Source of the DNA: a virus | IMG/VR virus record: IMGVR_UViG_3300029915_001170 | Coordinates: 1 to 64,000 of that record | DNA: 64,000 bases | Strand: one strand, 5' to 3' | Shown: positions 33,176-42,944 of the stretch, piece by piece | How the letters are laid out: each line of letters opens with the position of its first letter | How positions within the stretch are numbered: position 1 is the first letter of the stretch | Position numbers and translations under genes: made by a program | Notes under the pieces: model-generated | Seen by the model: the letters and a program-made list of their open reading frames with translations, nothing else | Told to the model about the DNA's origin: nothing | The model's database searches: none

Positions 33176-34397
33176 TTCCTGCTCCATCTCCTACATGTAC
33201 AGTAGGAACTTGTAAACGAGAATCATCAACTTTGAGACCGAGACCTTTGGCGATCACATTGCGATTAAGCAAAAAGGCATTTTTTGCCTGCTCGTCGATA
33301 GCGTCAATGGATTGAAGCTGTCGCCGAATCTCAGCCTGTCTGCTAGAAGATGGACCTTTATCAAGTTCGGCATTTAATGCTTGACGACTTTTTTGATTCT
33401 CAGTAGCGGATGTTCCATAGTTTTTCTGAGCTTCGTTAAAAGCTTTTAGAACTTCGATTGGATTTCCCTGTTTGAGATTCTCCAGTGCGACTTGTGTACC
33501 AGCTCTGTAACGTTCCAACGCAGCTGCGGCAGCGTTATCCTTGTCTGCCTGTTTATTTTTGAGTATCTGCTCGTCAAGTTTGGTTCCAGAGTCAATAGCA
33601 GCTTTTCTTAGCTCAGTCGCAGCTTCAATATTCTTAACATCCAATGCACCTCGAGCTTTTAGCTGAGCAGCGAAAATTGGTCCCATAGCCTTAACCGTCT
33701 CAAGCTGTTCTTTTCGTTGCGCCAAAGCGGCCTGATACTGGGCCTGGGCTTGTACATTTGGACCCATCTGAGTAGGTGTCTTTTGCTGGAACTGCTCGGC
33801 ATAGTCAAGATGCTGTTGAGCCATTTGCTTACCTTGAGCTACACCTTGATGCTCCAGAGTTTTGTTTGCTTGAGGATCAGTAAAGTCAATGTTAAAGCCC
33901 TTTGCGATTTGCTTCCTGAGCTTATCGTTTGAAAGTATACCATTCATTACAGCTTTGTTTCGCTCTGCCGCTGCCTTGGCATCTGCATTGTTTGGATCTT
34001 GCTTTAGTACTTGCTGCGCTTGGTCCATACCCTGCTGAGCCACAAGCAATTGCTGTGTAGCAGAAGCGACTTCTACTTTCTGCTTGTTCTGCTTTTCCGT
34101 CTCCGCAGTAGCCAGCATGTGCGTGACTCCGCGAATTGTATTTCCGATTCCCTGCACTTGTGCATTGTGCCTTCCAACAACCTCTCGATTGTCCATATGC
34201 ATAGGTGCAAGTTGCGTTTGCGGTTGCATCATAGAAGACGGCACCTGCCCAGCATGGCCACCTGCTACAGGTGTTGCAGCCTTCACAGCAAGCGACTGGA
34301 GATTCTCTTTATTTCCACCTAGAATCTGCTCCAGCACCTGCGCTGGATTGAAACTTGATCCTTGATTTACGCTCGTTGGTACTGTCGAGTCAGGCAT
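32937..34397 (-). CDS. Gln/Ala-rich helical virion protein
   Basis: 486 aa. Long coiled-coil region at about 90-370 (runs such as QKVEVASATQQLL and KAAAERNKAV), then a Gly/Ser/Thr-rich linker (about 405-425) and a conserved-looking end LLIKGHYGAGIISHDAEQTI. Lies between adaptor-type and ejection-type genes. Its 3' end overlaps the 922-aa gene by 239 nt in another frame. Confidence 0.6.
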   Translation of the reverse strand: MPDSTVPTSVNQGSSFNPAQVLEQILGGNKENLQSLAVKAATPVAGGHAGQVPSSMMQPQTQLAPMHMDNREVVGRHNAQVQGIGNTIRGVTHMLATAETEKQNKQKVEVASATQQLLVAQQGMDQAQQVLKQDPNNADAKAAAERNKAVMNGILSNDKLRKQIAKGFNIDFTDPQANKTLEHQGVAQGKQMAQQHLDYAEQFQQKTPTQMGPNVQAQAQYQAALAQRKEQLETVKAMGPIFAAQLKARGALDVKNIEAATELRKAAIDSGTKLDEQILKNKQADKDNAAAAALERYRAGTQVALENLKQGNPIEVLKAFNEAQKNYGTSATENQKSRQALNAELDKGPSSSRQAEIRRQLQSIDAIDEQAKNAFLLNRNVIAKGLGLKVDDSRLQVPTVHVGDGAGNGTSTGSATTSTGTGSSADLDPRTGKPWKSSVSTADRLLIKGHYGAGIISHDAEQTIDTINQGARKIKRFFDPDKPASD

Positions 34398-34405
34398 ATC
34401 TTCTC

Positions 34406-35278
34406 CTATTCAAACGCATCCTCAGAATCACCAATTACAGAACCCCAGTCTGTGTTGTCAGCTACCATTGCCGAGGTATCTACTCCTGCAATCTGAGAGT
34501 TTCCGGCCGCCGCAGTAGAAGCAACCGAAGAATTTGATGGAACTGAAGCTGCTCCAGCATTTCCTGTGTTTGTAGCTCCACTGCTACCGTGTATAACAGC
34601 TCCCACATCTTGTGAAATATCACCCACCACATTTCCAAGCGTGCTCCATGCACTTGTGGCAGTTTCAGCTGCTGCTTTGTTTTCCATACCACTAAGCAGA
34701 GAGGCTGTTAGCTGCTCCTGTGACTGTGTAAGATTAGCACTCTCACCAGCAACTGCGGCTGTTTCTTGAGATTGTAGATTTGAATCTGCGATAGCTGCAA
34801 CACTGCTGTTCGCTGAAACTCCACCTGCGCCAAGAGCAGCGTTTGTATTAGCTTGAGCTGTTGCCATTTGAGGCTGGAGAGATTGGATATACTCTTGGAG
34901 AATAGTAGAGTCTGTGCCGCTCATACCATTAAGAAGAGAATAAAGAGATCCTCCAACGCCAGAACCGTAGATATCATCAAGTTGCTTCTGAAGAGCATTC
35001 TGACCATTAGGGTTGTTTGCATTTGTGATAAATCCATTCGTCGATGAAGAAGCAGAGGTGCTCGTTGCGGGAACCGCACTACCTGTAGTCGAAGCCTGTG
35101 CTGTGTTAACACCGCCAAGATTAGGTGCAGAAGGAACGAGTGGATTCGATCCTGTGGGTGTCGTAGGACTTCCAGGAATCCCTTTTCCAATAATAGACTG
35201 CATAGTTCCGCCAGTCTTTGGAGTGGTCTGGTTATTCCCAGCTGGATTAGAATAAGGCACCATGTTATTCGTTGCCAT
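34406..35278 (-). CDS. Ala/Ser/Thr-rich virion protein
   Basis: 290 aa. N-terminal 90 residues are Pro/Ser/Thr/Asn-rich and probably disordered; the middle (about 95-230) is helical (LQKQLDDIYG, ILQEYIQSLQPQ). Likely a minor ejection or connector protein because of its place between the adaptor and the large helical genes. One-nt overlap with the upstream stop. Confidence 0.55.
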   Translation of the reverse strand: MATNNMVPYSNPAGNNQTTPKTGGTMQSIIGKGIPGSPTTPTGSNPLVPSAPNLGGVNTAQASTTGSAVPATSTSASSSTNGFITNANNPNGQNALQKQLDDIYGSGVGGSLYSLLNGMSGTDSTILQEYIQSLQPQMATAQANTNAALGAGGVSANSSVAAIADSNLQSQETAAVAGESANLTQSQEQLTASLLSGMENKAAAETATSAWSTLGNVVGDISQDVGAVIHGSSGATNTGNAGAASVPSNSSVASTAAAGNSQIAGVDTSAMVADNTDWGSVIGDSEDAFE

Positions 35279-36024
35279 TAAACACTTCCCTTCCGCAGTC
35301 TCATCCTGCGAGTTGTAGTAACTTGATCTCGGTTACGCTGAGAAGTGCGTTGGAAAATAAGCCCCGGCGCACCTTCAATACCACCGCTGGTTTGGAACTT
35401 CTGATCTCCATAGAGCGAGGAATGGAGTTCTTGCTTTTTATTTGCGAGATTAAGTTGCGGCGCAAGCCTAATTGCTACTGCATACTCTAGAATCTCCTGC
35501 CATTCATCAGCCATCAAGATTGGAGTGTCTTCAGCAAAACCATTAGGTGTCTCAGTTAGCGGATGCTGCTTTTGATAACGCATATAGCAAGCATAGCTGT
35601 TATTTGGCATTGAGCCAATCAAAATCTGATTGTTATTCCGACTCCAGTAAAGTGGCAGTCCAGGAATATTGAGAAGCACTTCGATTGAGTCAAAGCTTCT
35701 GAACTTTAGATCATACCCTGCGTTAGTTTCGTTGTTTGTCGCACTCGGCACCACAAAAGGATCGTTATAAATAAAGAACGAATTCACCTTTGTGACATCC
35801 AAAGGTGCATCAGCAGTGGCTAGAAAGTAACTGGGCGCATAGCTATTCTGATAAGCAACGAAGTTTGTCAGCGGCCCTGTGACTTCTAGCAGTGGGTGCT
35901 TGTAATCCGTTGTAAGCTCTAGCATAGCTTTTCGGATAGCCTCATTAACTGTTCCCGTAGCCACAGGCCTATTCATCAACAAACCTTGAATACCCACATA
36001 ACAATCACCGGCTTGAAAACTCAT
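35278..36024 (-). CDS. Podovirus-type head-tail adaptor (tail-tubular-A-like)
   Basis: 248 aa. The order TGTVNEAIRKAMLELTTDY, then strands with FVVPSA, LPLYWSRNNNQI and MRYQKQHP, then DEWQEILEYAVAIRLA resembles head-tail adaptor proteins of short-tailed phages. It directly precedes the ejection-type genes and follows the large tail protein. Assignment rests on pattern and synteny. Confidence 0.5.
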   Translation of the reverse strand: MSFQAGDCYVGIQGLLMNRPVATGTVNEAIRKAMLELTTDYKHPLLEVTGPLTNFVAYQNSYAPSYFLATADAPLDVTKVNSFFIYNDPFVVPSATNNETNAGYDLKFRSFDSIEVLLNIPGLPLYWSRNNNQILIGSMPNNSYACYMRYQKQHPLTETPNGFAEDTPILMADEWQEILEYAVAIRLAPQLNLANKKQELHSSLYGDQKFQTSGGIEGAPGLIFQRTSQRNRDQVTTTRRMRLRKGSV

Positions 36025-36035
36025 TTTGAGACTCC

Positions 36036-36425
36036 TTAGAACACATACACAGTAGCATTTACTGTTGCATCACTCGGTGCGAGATAGATATAGGTTGCTG
36101 TTGCTGTAGTTGGTTGCCATACTTGAAGTTGCTTATCCGAGTTTACAAGATGTACTCCGATTGGCTGCCGCTGAAGACCGTGATTGACTGCAATCGCTGT
36201 ACCGGTAGTTGTCCATTTATTAGCTTGCGTAGAAGACGCTGCTCCAATCCGTATCAATACACCTGAGCTATTTCCCTGTCCAAACTCGCTCCAGTTTCCA
36301 GTAGCATCTTTTCCAGTTGGAATACCCATATCCACATTACCATTGAGTGTTTGATGCACACTCTGCGCCCATCGAAGAGTATCTCCAGAAACACCAGCTG
36401 ATACAGGATTCTGTGTCTTTGCCAT
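36036..36425 (-). CDS. Small virion protein
   Basis: 129 aa, beta-rich (TTGTAIAVNHGLQRQPIGVHLV, TATYIYLAPSDATVNATVYVF), with the form of a small jelly-roll or decoration domain. Its start overlaps the stop of the 713-aa gene by 1 nt. Specific role unknown. Confidence 0.6.
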   Translation of the reverse strand: MAKTQNPVSAGVSGDTLRWAQSVHQTLNGNVDMGIPTGKDATGNWSEFGQGNSSGVLIRIGAASSTQANKWTTTGTAIAVNHGLQRQPIGVHLVNSDKQLQVWQPTTATATYIYLAPSDATVNATVYVF

Positions 36426-38566
36426 TATACCGGCCTCTGTGAAGGATCAAAGGATGCGTACATTTGGATCTTCGAAAAGCGAATCTGCGCAGTATCAGAA
36501 TTTCCAAAAGGTTGTATCTGAATCTGCAACTGAGGAGAATGCACTGTGAAAGCTCCCGCCGTGGTCGTTGTTTGTGGATATATCTGCACCTCGATTGGAT
36601 TACCAGAAAGGGTATTATAGGTTGCTGGCTGCAAAATAAGCGTAGAAAATATAATACCGTTGATGTAAAACGTCACTGTAGTATCTGCTGTGACATTTGC
36701 CCATAGCGCAATGTACAAAGCATCAACTGTGATATCTCTGCCAAAAAGAAGCTCCTCTTGAGGAAATGTAACAAATGGTGCAATTGATCTTGAGTTAACA
36801 TTGGCCAATCCTTCAGTTAAACTAATAGCAACTAAAGAAGTCGGACGACCTTCCTGAAATACCAGTACCGGCGAGTAGGCTGTGAGATTGGCTACTCCTT
36901 GATCAAAAGCAAGAATATCGCAAAAGATTTCGTTTCCAGTGGGAGTACCAGTGTATGAGAACACTTGCCAAGTGTTGTTGGAAGTATTATATAAAAACGT
37001 ACTTCCACCAATCATAAATAAAATAACTGGCCAGGTATCTCCACCGATTGTAACTGCACATGCAACGCTTCCAGTAAGGGCAGCTTGAGATTGAAGAAGA
37101 CTGAAAAACAACGCCTTGATTTTATTACCAATCGGACTTATCGTACTAGAAAGCTGAAAAATATTCGTGTTTCCAACATATGCACCAGTTTGATCATATG
37201 CACACACAAGTTGCGAATCCTGCGCACCTTCTCCAGAGTCACCAAGTCCAATATGCGAAAACTGAAATGGATCAGCACCGCTTCCTAGAGCAGTTGCATA
37301 AGACAATCCCTCAGAGCGAATGATGAAAGCGGTATTGTTTGAAACTACCAGACCAGTTAAAGAATCTCCAATATCTGCAAGTTGTGTAAAGCCAGCTCCA
37401 GTAATATTCCCAGAGCCGTCTTCAGGTGACCACTCATCTAAATCTTCTGCTGCACTCCATGAAAAAATCATACTCGTATCTTGTACAACGTTATTAAGCG
37501 CTGGAATATTTCCAAGACCAATCAAAGAACCTGCGAACTTTCGAAGTATTTGAACCCCGGCATAAAGTGACGAAACTTTGAACAAACCGGGACCAGCATA
37601 CTTTAAGATCATCGGTCCAAGGCCGGCCATGTATAGAGTACCGCCTACCGAGGCAGTAGAAATATTTGACGACTTAAATACAGGTTGAGTAGTATAAGCA
37701 TCTGTTCCACCTTGGAGATTCGTAGGTCCGAAAGTCACAGGAGCGGCGGGAAAATAGTACGGTATTCCGCGACTAGTACTACCATTTGTTGAAGCATCTG
37801 CCACTTGATAATTGTTTCCTGCTGCTCCATTAGCAGAAGAATCGGCATTGGCAGTTATTACAATACCAAGACCATCAGTTGATGCAGAAGCAAAGACAGC
37901 ATCGAAACCAGGCGCGCCGTTGAAAACTGTGTTAAACTGTGTAACAAATGCTGCTACGACCTCCGCTACTGTTTGGGGCGCACCAACAGCTATCGAGACA
38001 GTAGCAATAAGCCCACCTGATAGATACACACCAAGTGCCAAGGTTCCATAATAGTATGCTTTATCTCCCAAGAGAGCTATTGGACCCAGTGGACTGAGTA
38101 TTGGTAGCGTAATCGAAGCCACTGTCGGTGGAAATATAGGAGGTAAAAACCGTACTGAAAAAGTATCGTTTCCGATAAGTGCCGGTGCTCCATATGTATT
38201 ATAATTCCACGAGGTCATATAGAAGGTATAGACTATCCCATTAAGAGTAGATCCATCTGGGGCCTCAGCAAATCCAAGAGCATAATTTAACTGCCCAAGT
38301 GGAGAACTGTAAAACGTTCCTACTTTAAGTAACGTGACTCCCATTGTACCAGACCAAAGAGTAGGGAATACCACCGACTGCCAGTTAGCAACGCATAGCT
38401 TGTTATCTACAACTACAAAACCATCCGAGGCAGCAAAACATTTACCATCGATATAAGCTGGCGGCGCAGACGTATCCACGCCGCCAAAAGGAGCTTCAAG
38501 ACCGCCATAGGTAATTTCGACTCCTAAATTACCATTTGCGAGTTTTTCTGTTTTCGCGTGTCCCAT
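36425..38566 (-). CDS. Large tail hub/stabilisation-like protein
   Basis: 713 aa, almost all beta. Features recalled from podovirus tail nozzle and DNA-stabilisation proteins: a short N-terminal GGLEAPFGGVDTS, a FSWSAAEDLDEWSP segment, and DSLTGLVVSNNTAFIIRSEG near residue 390. Follows the small structural genes and precedes the adaptor. Role inferred. Confidence 0.5.
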   Translation of the reverse strand: MGHAKTEKLANGNLGVEITYGGLEAPFGGVDTSAPPAYIDGKCFAASDGFVVVDNKLCVANWQSVVFPTLWSGTMGVTLLKVGTFYSSPLGQLNYALGFAEAPDGSTLNGIVYTFYMTSWNYNTYGAPALIGNDTFSVRFLPPIFPPTVASITLPILSPLGPIALLGDKAYYYGTLALGVYLSGGLIATVSIAVGAPQTVAEVVAAFVTQFNTVFNGAPGFDAVFASASTDGLGIVITANADSSANGAAGNNYQVADASTNGSTSRGIPYYFPAAPVTFGPTNLQGGTDAYTTQPVFKSSNISTASVGGTLYMAGLGPMILKYAGPGLFKVSSLYAGVQILRKFAGSLIGLGNIPALNNVVQDTSMIFSWSAAEDLDEWSPEDGSGNITGAGFTQLADIGDSLTGLVVSNNTAFIIRSEGLSYATALGSGADPFQFSHIGLGDSGEGAQDSQLVCAYDQTGAYVGNTNIFQLSSTISPIGNKIKALFFSLLQSQAALTGSVACAVTIGGDTWPVILFMIGGSTFLYNTSNNTWQVFSYTGTPTGNEIFCDILAFDQGVANLTAYSPVLVFQEGRPTSLVAISLTEGLANVNSRSIAPFVTFPQEELLFGRDITVDALYIALWANVTADTTVTFYINGIIFSTLILQPATYNTLSGNPIEVQIYPQTTTTAGAFTVHSPQLQIQIQPFGNSDTAQIRFSKIQMYASFDPSQRPV

Positions 38567-38589
38567 GGAAACTCCTAAGCTTTGCCCGC

Positions 38590-38865
38590 TTACTTTGTTC
38601 CGAGGTACAGATTAACTTCTCCAGTGAAGGTACCGCTAAACGTAAGCGGCCCGCTCATCCAGCCAAGTTCTTGAAAGTTTACAGCACTTCCATCAGCCGG
38701 AAAAGTCCATTGAAATGCGCGACCAGCTACATCTGTGATGATAAATGTCTGAGCCGCTACCGCACCGGTCCAAGTACCACCTTTAAACTTTACATTTGCT
38801 GTTCCAAAAGGAGTGGTGCCAGCACCAGTAATCTTCCAGATACGGCCTGAGTAATCATTTGCCAT
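38590..38865 (-). CDS. Small virion protein
   Basis: 91 aa, beta-rich, with a repeated FKGGTWTGAV / FSGTFTGEV pattern. Probably a small capsid or tail decoration protein. Lies 13 bp below the 230-aa gene, with AAAGGAG before the start. Confidence 0.6.
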   Translation of the reverse strand: MANDYSGRIWKITGAGTTPFGTANVKFKGGTWTGAVAAQTFIITDVAGRAFQWTFPADGSAVNFQELGWMSGPLTFSGTFTGEVNLYLGTK

Positions 38866-38878
38866 CTGCTACTCCTTT

Positions 38879-39571
38879 CTAGTTCCAGTTAAAGTGGCAC
38901 TTGATTACCACACCATAAAATGAAACTGTACCACCAGCTCCCGCAGTAAGGTTAACGTTTAAGACAAGCTCTGAATCCGCGGAAATGATCATAGCAGGAG
39001 AGGCGATCGGCACATTGATAACTTTCACCTGACCTGCCGTGTTTGTGGTAGTTGTAAGTCCATTTGCACCAAGAGCAATCAAATTCGATACTACTGGCGC
39101 AGCGGCATTGGAGAAGACTGTCTTAGTTAGCCCAATCGTTGCTACTGTGGCAGCCGCAGCATAGACTCCATAAATTACATCGATACTATCAATCTGTGTT
39201 CCCTTGGGTACTGGCCCACTCTGCGGTCCGATGAGGGTCGCCATAGCAGAAGCCAACGTAGGTGGAAATCCTGTAATACCTTCTGGACCGCTTGTACCTG
39301 CTACTGTCGAAGGCCCAGGAACCGAAGCAGCAGTTCCATACTGCTCCTGATCATATGCAGTTGTAGCATAAACTCCTGTGCGAATAAAAGCTTCCAGATT
39401 CGCAAAGAAAGTTCCAGCTTGAGTAGCTGCAAGGTTAAGTGAGAAGAGTCCCGCTCCTGCCGATCCTCTAGCAGCCAGGCTGGCAGTATCAAAGAACTCC
39501 GATGCACCGATAAAAAACTGACCGTCAGGAACCGAAACATCCTGAGTCCAGCGTCCGTCTGTCTGACTCAT
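38879..39571 (-). CDS. Virion protein, beta-rich
   Basis: 230 aa. N-terminal DVSVPDGQFFIGASEFF, then Ala/Gly/Thr-rich strands; no catalytic motif. An AGCGCC/GGCGCT hairpin lies just before its ribosome-binding site (about 39584-39597) and could affect its translation. Likely a head decoration or tail protein. Confidence 0.55.
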   Translation of the reverse strand: MSQTDGRWTQDVSVPDGQFFIGASEFFDTASLAARGSAGAGLFSLNLAATQAGTFFANLEAFIRTGVYATTAYDQEQYGTAASVPGPSTVAGTSGPEGITGFPPTLASAMATLIGPQSGPVPKGTQIDSIDVIYGVYAAAATVATIGLTKTVFSNAAAPVVSNLIALGANGLTTTTNTAGQVKVINVPIASPAMIISADSELVLNVNLTAGAGGTVSFYGVVIKCHFNWN

Positions 39572-39599
39572 TTGAAACTCCTTCAGCGCCTTGGCGCTT

Positions 39600-39887
39600 T
39601 TAGACTAGAAAATCTTCCACTTCTTCTGCAAAATCTGGTTGTCGTACCTTCTCTACCGGAACAAGCTCTTCTTTACCGTCTGTGAGAACCTGTGCAATTC
39701 GCACATCTCGCTCACCTAGAAGTCCTGGTCCACGACGAGAGTTTGAATCTTGACAATGAATGCAAAGCAGCAATCCCCGTTCCCATTTCATCTGTGCAAT
39801 TTTTGTTTTCCTGTCACATCTTGCACAGTAGCGCCAAGGGCCTCGCCAGAGAGTGTGTTTCAAACCGGATTCAGCAAAGAAACTCAT
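39600..39887 (-). CDS. Zinc-ribbon-like small protein
   Basis: 95 aa. YCARC (residues 20-24) and LCIHC (41-45) form a C-x2-C / C-x2-C knuckle, followed by a charged C-terminus. In a virion operon it may be a head-completion or assembly factor. AAAAGGAG precedes the start. Confidence 0.6.
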   Translation of the reverse strand: MSFFAESGLKHTLWRGPWRYCARCDRKTKIAQMKWERGLLLCIHCQDSNSRRGPGLLGERDVRIAQVLTDGKEELVPVEKVRQPDFAEEVEDFLV

Positions 39888-39902
39888 TTTAAACTCCTTT
39901 TA

Positions 39903-39944
39903 GTAGACGGAGAGCGGGGAGCAGGATCCGCTCTCCCCATCTAC
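39903..39944 (-). terminator. Hairpin below the capsid gene
   Basis: GGAGAGCGG (39909-39917) pairs with CCGCTCTCC (39928-39936), extended by GTAGA/TCTAC. No T run follows; it may be a partial terminator or an mRNA-stabilising stem that raises capsid yield. Confidence 0.45.
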
Positions 39945-39975
39945 CTTGCAACGATGGATTGTTGCAAACTTGAGG

Positions 39976-40935
39976 CTACGGTCCCTGAGTACCCCACACT
40001 CCCTGCCAACGAGGGCACCATGCAGCAACACGCATACGAGTTTTCTGCTTGATCGCATCCGTATCGAAGTCGTCGTCAAAGTCCGTGGAGGGTGCTTCGC
40101 GGTTGATAACCTCCAAAGCATGGTCCTGCTTCTCTGCAACCAAGAACCAAGCGCTAGGATTATTGAGCCAAGGAACTTCGATGTTCTTGTAATCCTCGGG
40201 CAGCAGAGAGTTGATGGTGTTGTCTGCTGTGTAAGGTTTACCCGAAGAACCAAGAATCTCACGAACAAGGAACCGAAGCTCAGGAGGCGTGATCAGATTG
40301 ACCCAGCGAAGTCGAATCGGAAAGCCCATGTTATCAATCATCCGAGAAGCATGATTGGTAGCAAGCTGTAATCCAGCAACGCTGAAGTCCACGTCCACCG
40401 GGGGCCGATTAGGATATGTGCCAGGCGCACTAATAACACCCGCCGCTCCAGGAGCAATCTGGGTAGCATAAGCACCACCGAGAAGAGCATGCTGATTGTA
40501 GAACAGCGGATTGCCGTCGAATGTGGTGACGGCACTGGTAAAGCCCTGGTTGAATACATTCCACGCAATCATCTCTTTGGTAAAGGCAGCAGAACGAGCA
40601 AGCATAGTCGGTCCCTTTTTACCTACCAACCCATACTTATCATCGTCATACAATTCCTTCGAGGTACGAATACCCAAAGAGTATGTCAGAGGTTCAACAC
40701 GCTTAGAAGCACCCTGCTTCATTTCTGTGTAAGCAGTTGAGGCGTTTTCGGGCTTTTCCTGTAGAATAGAAACGCCCGCCATTTCCAGCTCTTGTTCGTA
40801 CTCAGAATCCGAATCAACTTCGTGAAACACCTTCGGATAATCTGAAGCTTTGAGCTGGCTATCGAGGCTATCGAAGTAGATTTTACGAAGCCCCGGCTGC
40901 ATAAGTTGTGGAAATTTCGCTCGTACTTGAGGCAT
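39976..40935 (-). CDS. Major capsid protein
   Basis: 319 aa. GNPLFYNQHALLGG (about residues 132-145) and the preceding MLARSAAFTKEMIAWNVFNQ match Mu gpT-like HK97-fold capsid proteins, as do the C-terminal FLVAEKQDHALEVINREAPSTDFDDDFDTDAIK region and the MRVAAW..RWQGVWG end. Located below the scaffold and putative decoration genes, as expected. High expression is likely. Confidence 0.75.
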   Translation of the reverse strand: MPQVRAKFPQLMQPGLRKIYFDSLDSQLKASDYPKVFHEVDSDSEYEQELEMAGVSILQEKPENASTAYTEMKQGASKRVEPLTYSLGIRTSKELYDDDKYGLVGKKGPTMLARSAAFTKEMIAWNVFNQGFTSAVTTFDGNPLFYNQHALLGGAYATQIAPGAAGVISAPGTYPNRPPVDVDFSVAGLQLATNHASRMIDNMGFPIRLRWVNLITPPELRFLVREILGSSGKPYTADNTINSLLPEDYKNIEVPWLNNPSAWFLVAEKQDHALEVINREAPSTDFDDDFDTDAIKQKTRMRVAAWCPRWQGVWGTQGP

Positions 40936-40951
40936 AGAAAATCTCCTTCGA

Positions 40952-41572
40952 TTAAGCTACCTGAATGGCAGCGGTGAGAAAAACAAAGTTAACTGGTGCG
41001 TTGACATAGGAACCAAGAGGAAGAGCAATAATCTGTACAACTGCGGAGCCACCGGTCTTGGACTTGTCCACGTACCAGTAACCGTTAGCATCCTTGGTAA
41101 GACCGTAGGTAAGACCAATAGATGCCTGCACAGGAGTGTAATCAGCAGAAACACTACCAGTCGCATTATCAAACAGCGCCTGGAAAATGTTATCCTGGTT
41201 CGGTTCCATATACAACGTGCGTCCATCAGAAACCGGTGTGCCAATAGCAATGTTTACACCGAGAGGCTGATTGACTACAGAACCGTAGGTTTGGATAGCA
41301 ATAGTGCCAGTAACTCCACCAAACGGCGGCACCGGAGCACCAGTTCCAACAGCTGCTAGGTTAAGGCCGAAAGATTCTGCTACTCCTAGAATCCCAGCCG
41401 ATACAGTTGTGCCATCCCACTGTTGAACATAGCCGGAGCCGTTCAGTTGCACTGGGACGCCAGTAAGAAAAGTTTGCCCGGCCGCTTCAGGTTGAGAGCT
41501 AGTATAAGGTGTAGTGTTCGCCTTATTCTGTACCTGGAGAATCGGCAGATGCGTGGTAAGATTTGCTGGCAT
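40952..41572 (-). CDS. Putative capsid decoration/accessory protein
   Basis: 206 aa, beta-rich, opening MPANLTTHLPILQVQNK. AGQTFLTGVPVQL and VSAGILGVAE are typical of head decoration or stabilising proteins next to capsid genes. Fourth gene above the tail genes and directly upstream of the capsid gene (16 bp). Confidence 0.6.
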   Translation of the reverse strand: MPANLTTHLPILQVQNKANTTPYTSSQPEAAGQTFLTGVPVQLNGSGYVQQWDGTTVSAGILGVAESFGLNLAAVGTGAPVPPFGGVTGTIAIQTYGSVVNQPLGVNIAIGTPVSDGRTLYMEPNQDNIFQALFDNATGSVSADYTPVQASIGLTYGLTKDANGYWYVDKSKTGGSAVVQIIALPLGSYVNAPVNFVFLTAAIQVA

Positions 41573-41625
41573 GTGCTTTACCTCATCTGAAAATGTTTAG
41601 GCGGCTCCTGCTACCGCGGTTGATG

Positions 41626-42225
41626 TTAAGCTTCCGGCTCGTAGAAGGTAGAGAATCTATCTAGCATCGGAGCCTCTCCAAGTTCAAAAGTGCCGACGAT
41701 TTTAGAAGTCGGAGGTCTGTGGTTGTTACCGAGTTGACGTTTTGAAAGTTCAAGTCCCCTACGACGCTTGCCATAGAGAATTCGTTTATGAACACGCATA
41801 CAGACCACATCCTGATAAGTGTAGCGTTCTTCAGAATCGAAGAGCAACGGCACCTTAAACGTAGGCTCTACATGCTCAGGCTTGAGAAACTCATAACCCT
41901 CTGCAAGAAGCTGACCAAGCCTACGCTGATCTGTAGAAGCCCAAACAATCTCATATTCGGTATCTTTGAGTTTCATGTTCATATAATCTGGAATCTCATG
42001 ATCGATCACAGGAATATTGATGCGTGTATCGTACGCATCCTGCTCCTTGAGATTCTTCCAGTCCGGCTCCTTCGGAGCAGCAGCTTCTGCACGTTCTTTT
42101 TTGATGTTTGAAAGAACCTTCTTGATCTGCTCCTCAAGCTCTGTATTGTTAAGCTTTGGATCTGCAATAGCTTGTGCAACCTGTGCAGCCTGAGCGGTTT
42201 CTGTTTTATGCTCTATCGTAGGCAT
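41626..42225 (-). CDS. Hypothetical protein in the head cluster
   Basis: 199 aa. Charged helical N-terminus (LEEQIKKVLSNIKKERAEA), then a mixed region with WASTDQRRLGQLLAEGYEFL and basic YGKRRRGLELSKRQLG. Overlaps the scaffold gene by 1 nt. Possibly an assembly factor; no family recognised. Confidence 0.55.
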   Translation of the reverse strand: MPTIEHKTETAQAAQVAQAIADPKLNNTELEEQIKKVLSNIKKERAEAAAPKEPDWKNLKEQDAYDTRINIPVIDHEIPDYMNMKLKDTEYEIVWASTDQRRLGQLLAEGYEFLKPEHVEPTFKVPLLFDSEERYTYQDVVCMRVHKRILYGKRRRGLELSKRQLGNNHRPPTSKIVGTFELGEAPMLDRFSTFYEPEA

Positions 42226-42944
42226 TAGTATCCCACCCCTTCTTTATCAAGCATCTCTGCATAATCCTCAGCAGTAAAACCAAGAAGCTTGGCCGCTTTA
42301 CGAACTTCGTCTGTGGGGGTTTTGCGTTCGTGAGTACCAGAGCCAGTGTCTCCAGCAGAGCCGCCGCTTGTACCACGAGAACCGTTGTCAGAAGAGGCGA
42401 AGCGACTCTTGATCTTGCCTTCGAGAAGTTCATCGGTATGGTTACCCAGAACTGTCTTATAGCAATTTTCAACCACAGAGGCATCATTCTTGGCTTGAAT
42501 GCTCTGTGCGGCAATAAGAGCATCTACCTCGCGCTTGATGTCACCGTGGTAGTATTTGAATTTCTGCTCATCCTCAAAGACCTCACGCTTAACGCGATCA
42601 GCGCGAAGAAGTAGAACCTCGTTTGTCACAGGTTGATTTGCCAAAGCAAGAGCTTGCTTGGTCTTGCCTTCGAGCATCAGAGCTTCGATCTGCTCTTCCA
42701 ATGTACCTTCTGCTTCTTGACGAGAAGAAACAGCGGCTCGTGCAGCAGCGGCGTCGTCCTTTTTCTTTTGCTCTGCTGAAGCGGTCACTTGAATGTTTTT
42801 AAGCTCTTCAAGCATTTCCCGAATCTTTGGAAGCTCTGCGGAGGCCGCAGCACCATCGTCGATCTTTTTCTGAAGATCGTCAGGAAGCGTAAACCCCTCC
42901 TGTCCATCTTCAGCTACCTTTTTCTGCCAGTTAAGAAATGTCAT
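42225..42944 (-). CDS. Scaffold protein
   Basis: 239 aa, acidic, coiled coil at about 25-160, a disordered Gly/Ser linker (about 188-205) and a C-terminal helix ending EMLDKEGVGY. Placed just before the capsid cluster, as are most scaffolds. Sequence families of scaffolds are poorly conserved; the call rests on composition and position. Confidence 0.65.
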   Translation of the reverse strand: MTFLNWQKKVAEDGQEGFTLPDDLQKKIDDGAAASAELPKIREMLEELKNIQVTASAEQKKKDDAAAARAAVSSRQEAEGTLEEQIEALMLEGKTKQALALANQPVTNEVLLLRADRVKREVFEDEQKFKYYHGDIKREVDALIAAQSIQAKNDASVVENCYKTVLGNHTDELLEGKIKSRFASSDNGSRGTSGGSAGDTGSGTHERKTPTDEVRKAAKLLGFTAEDYAEMLDKEGVGY

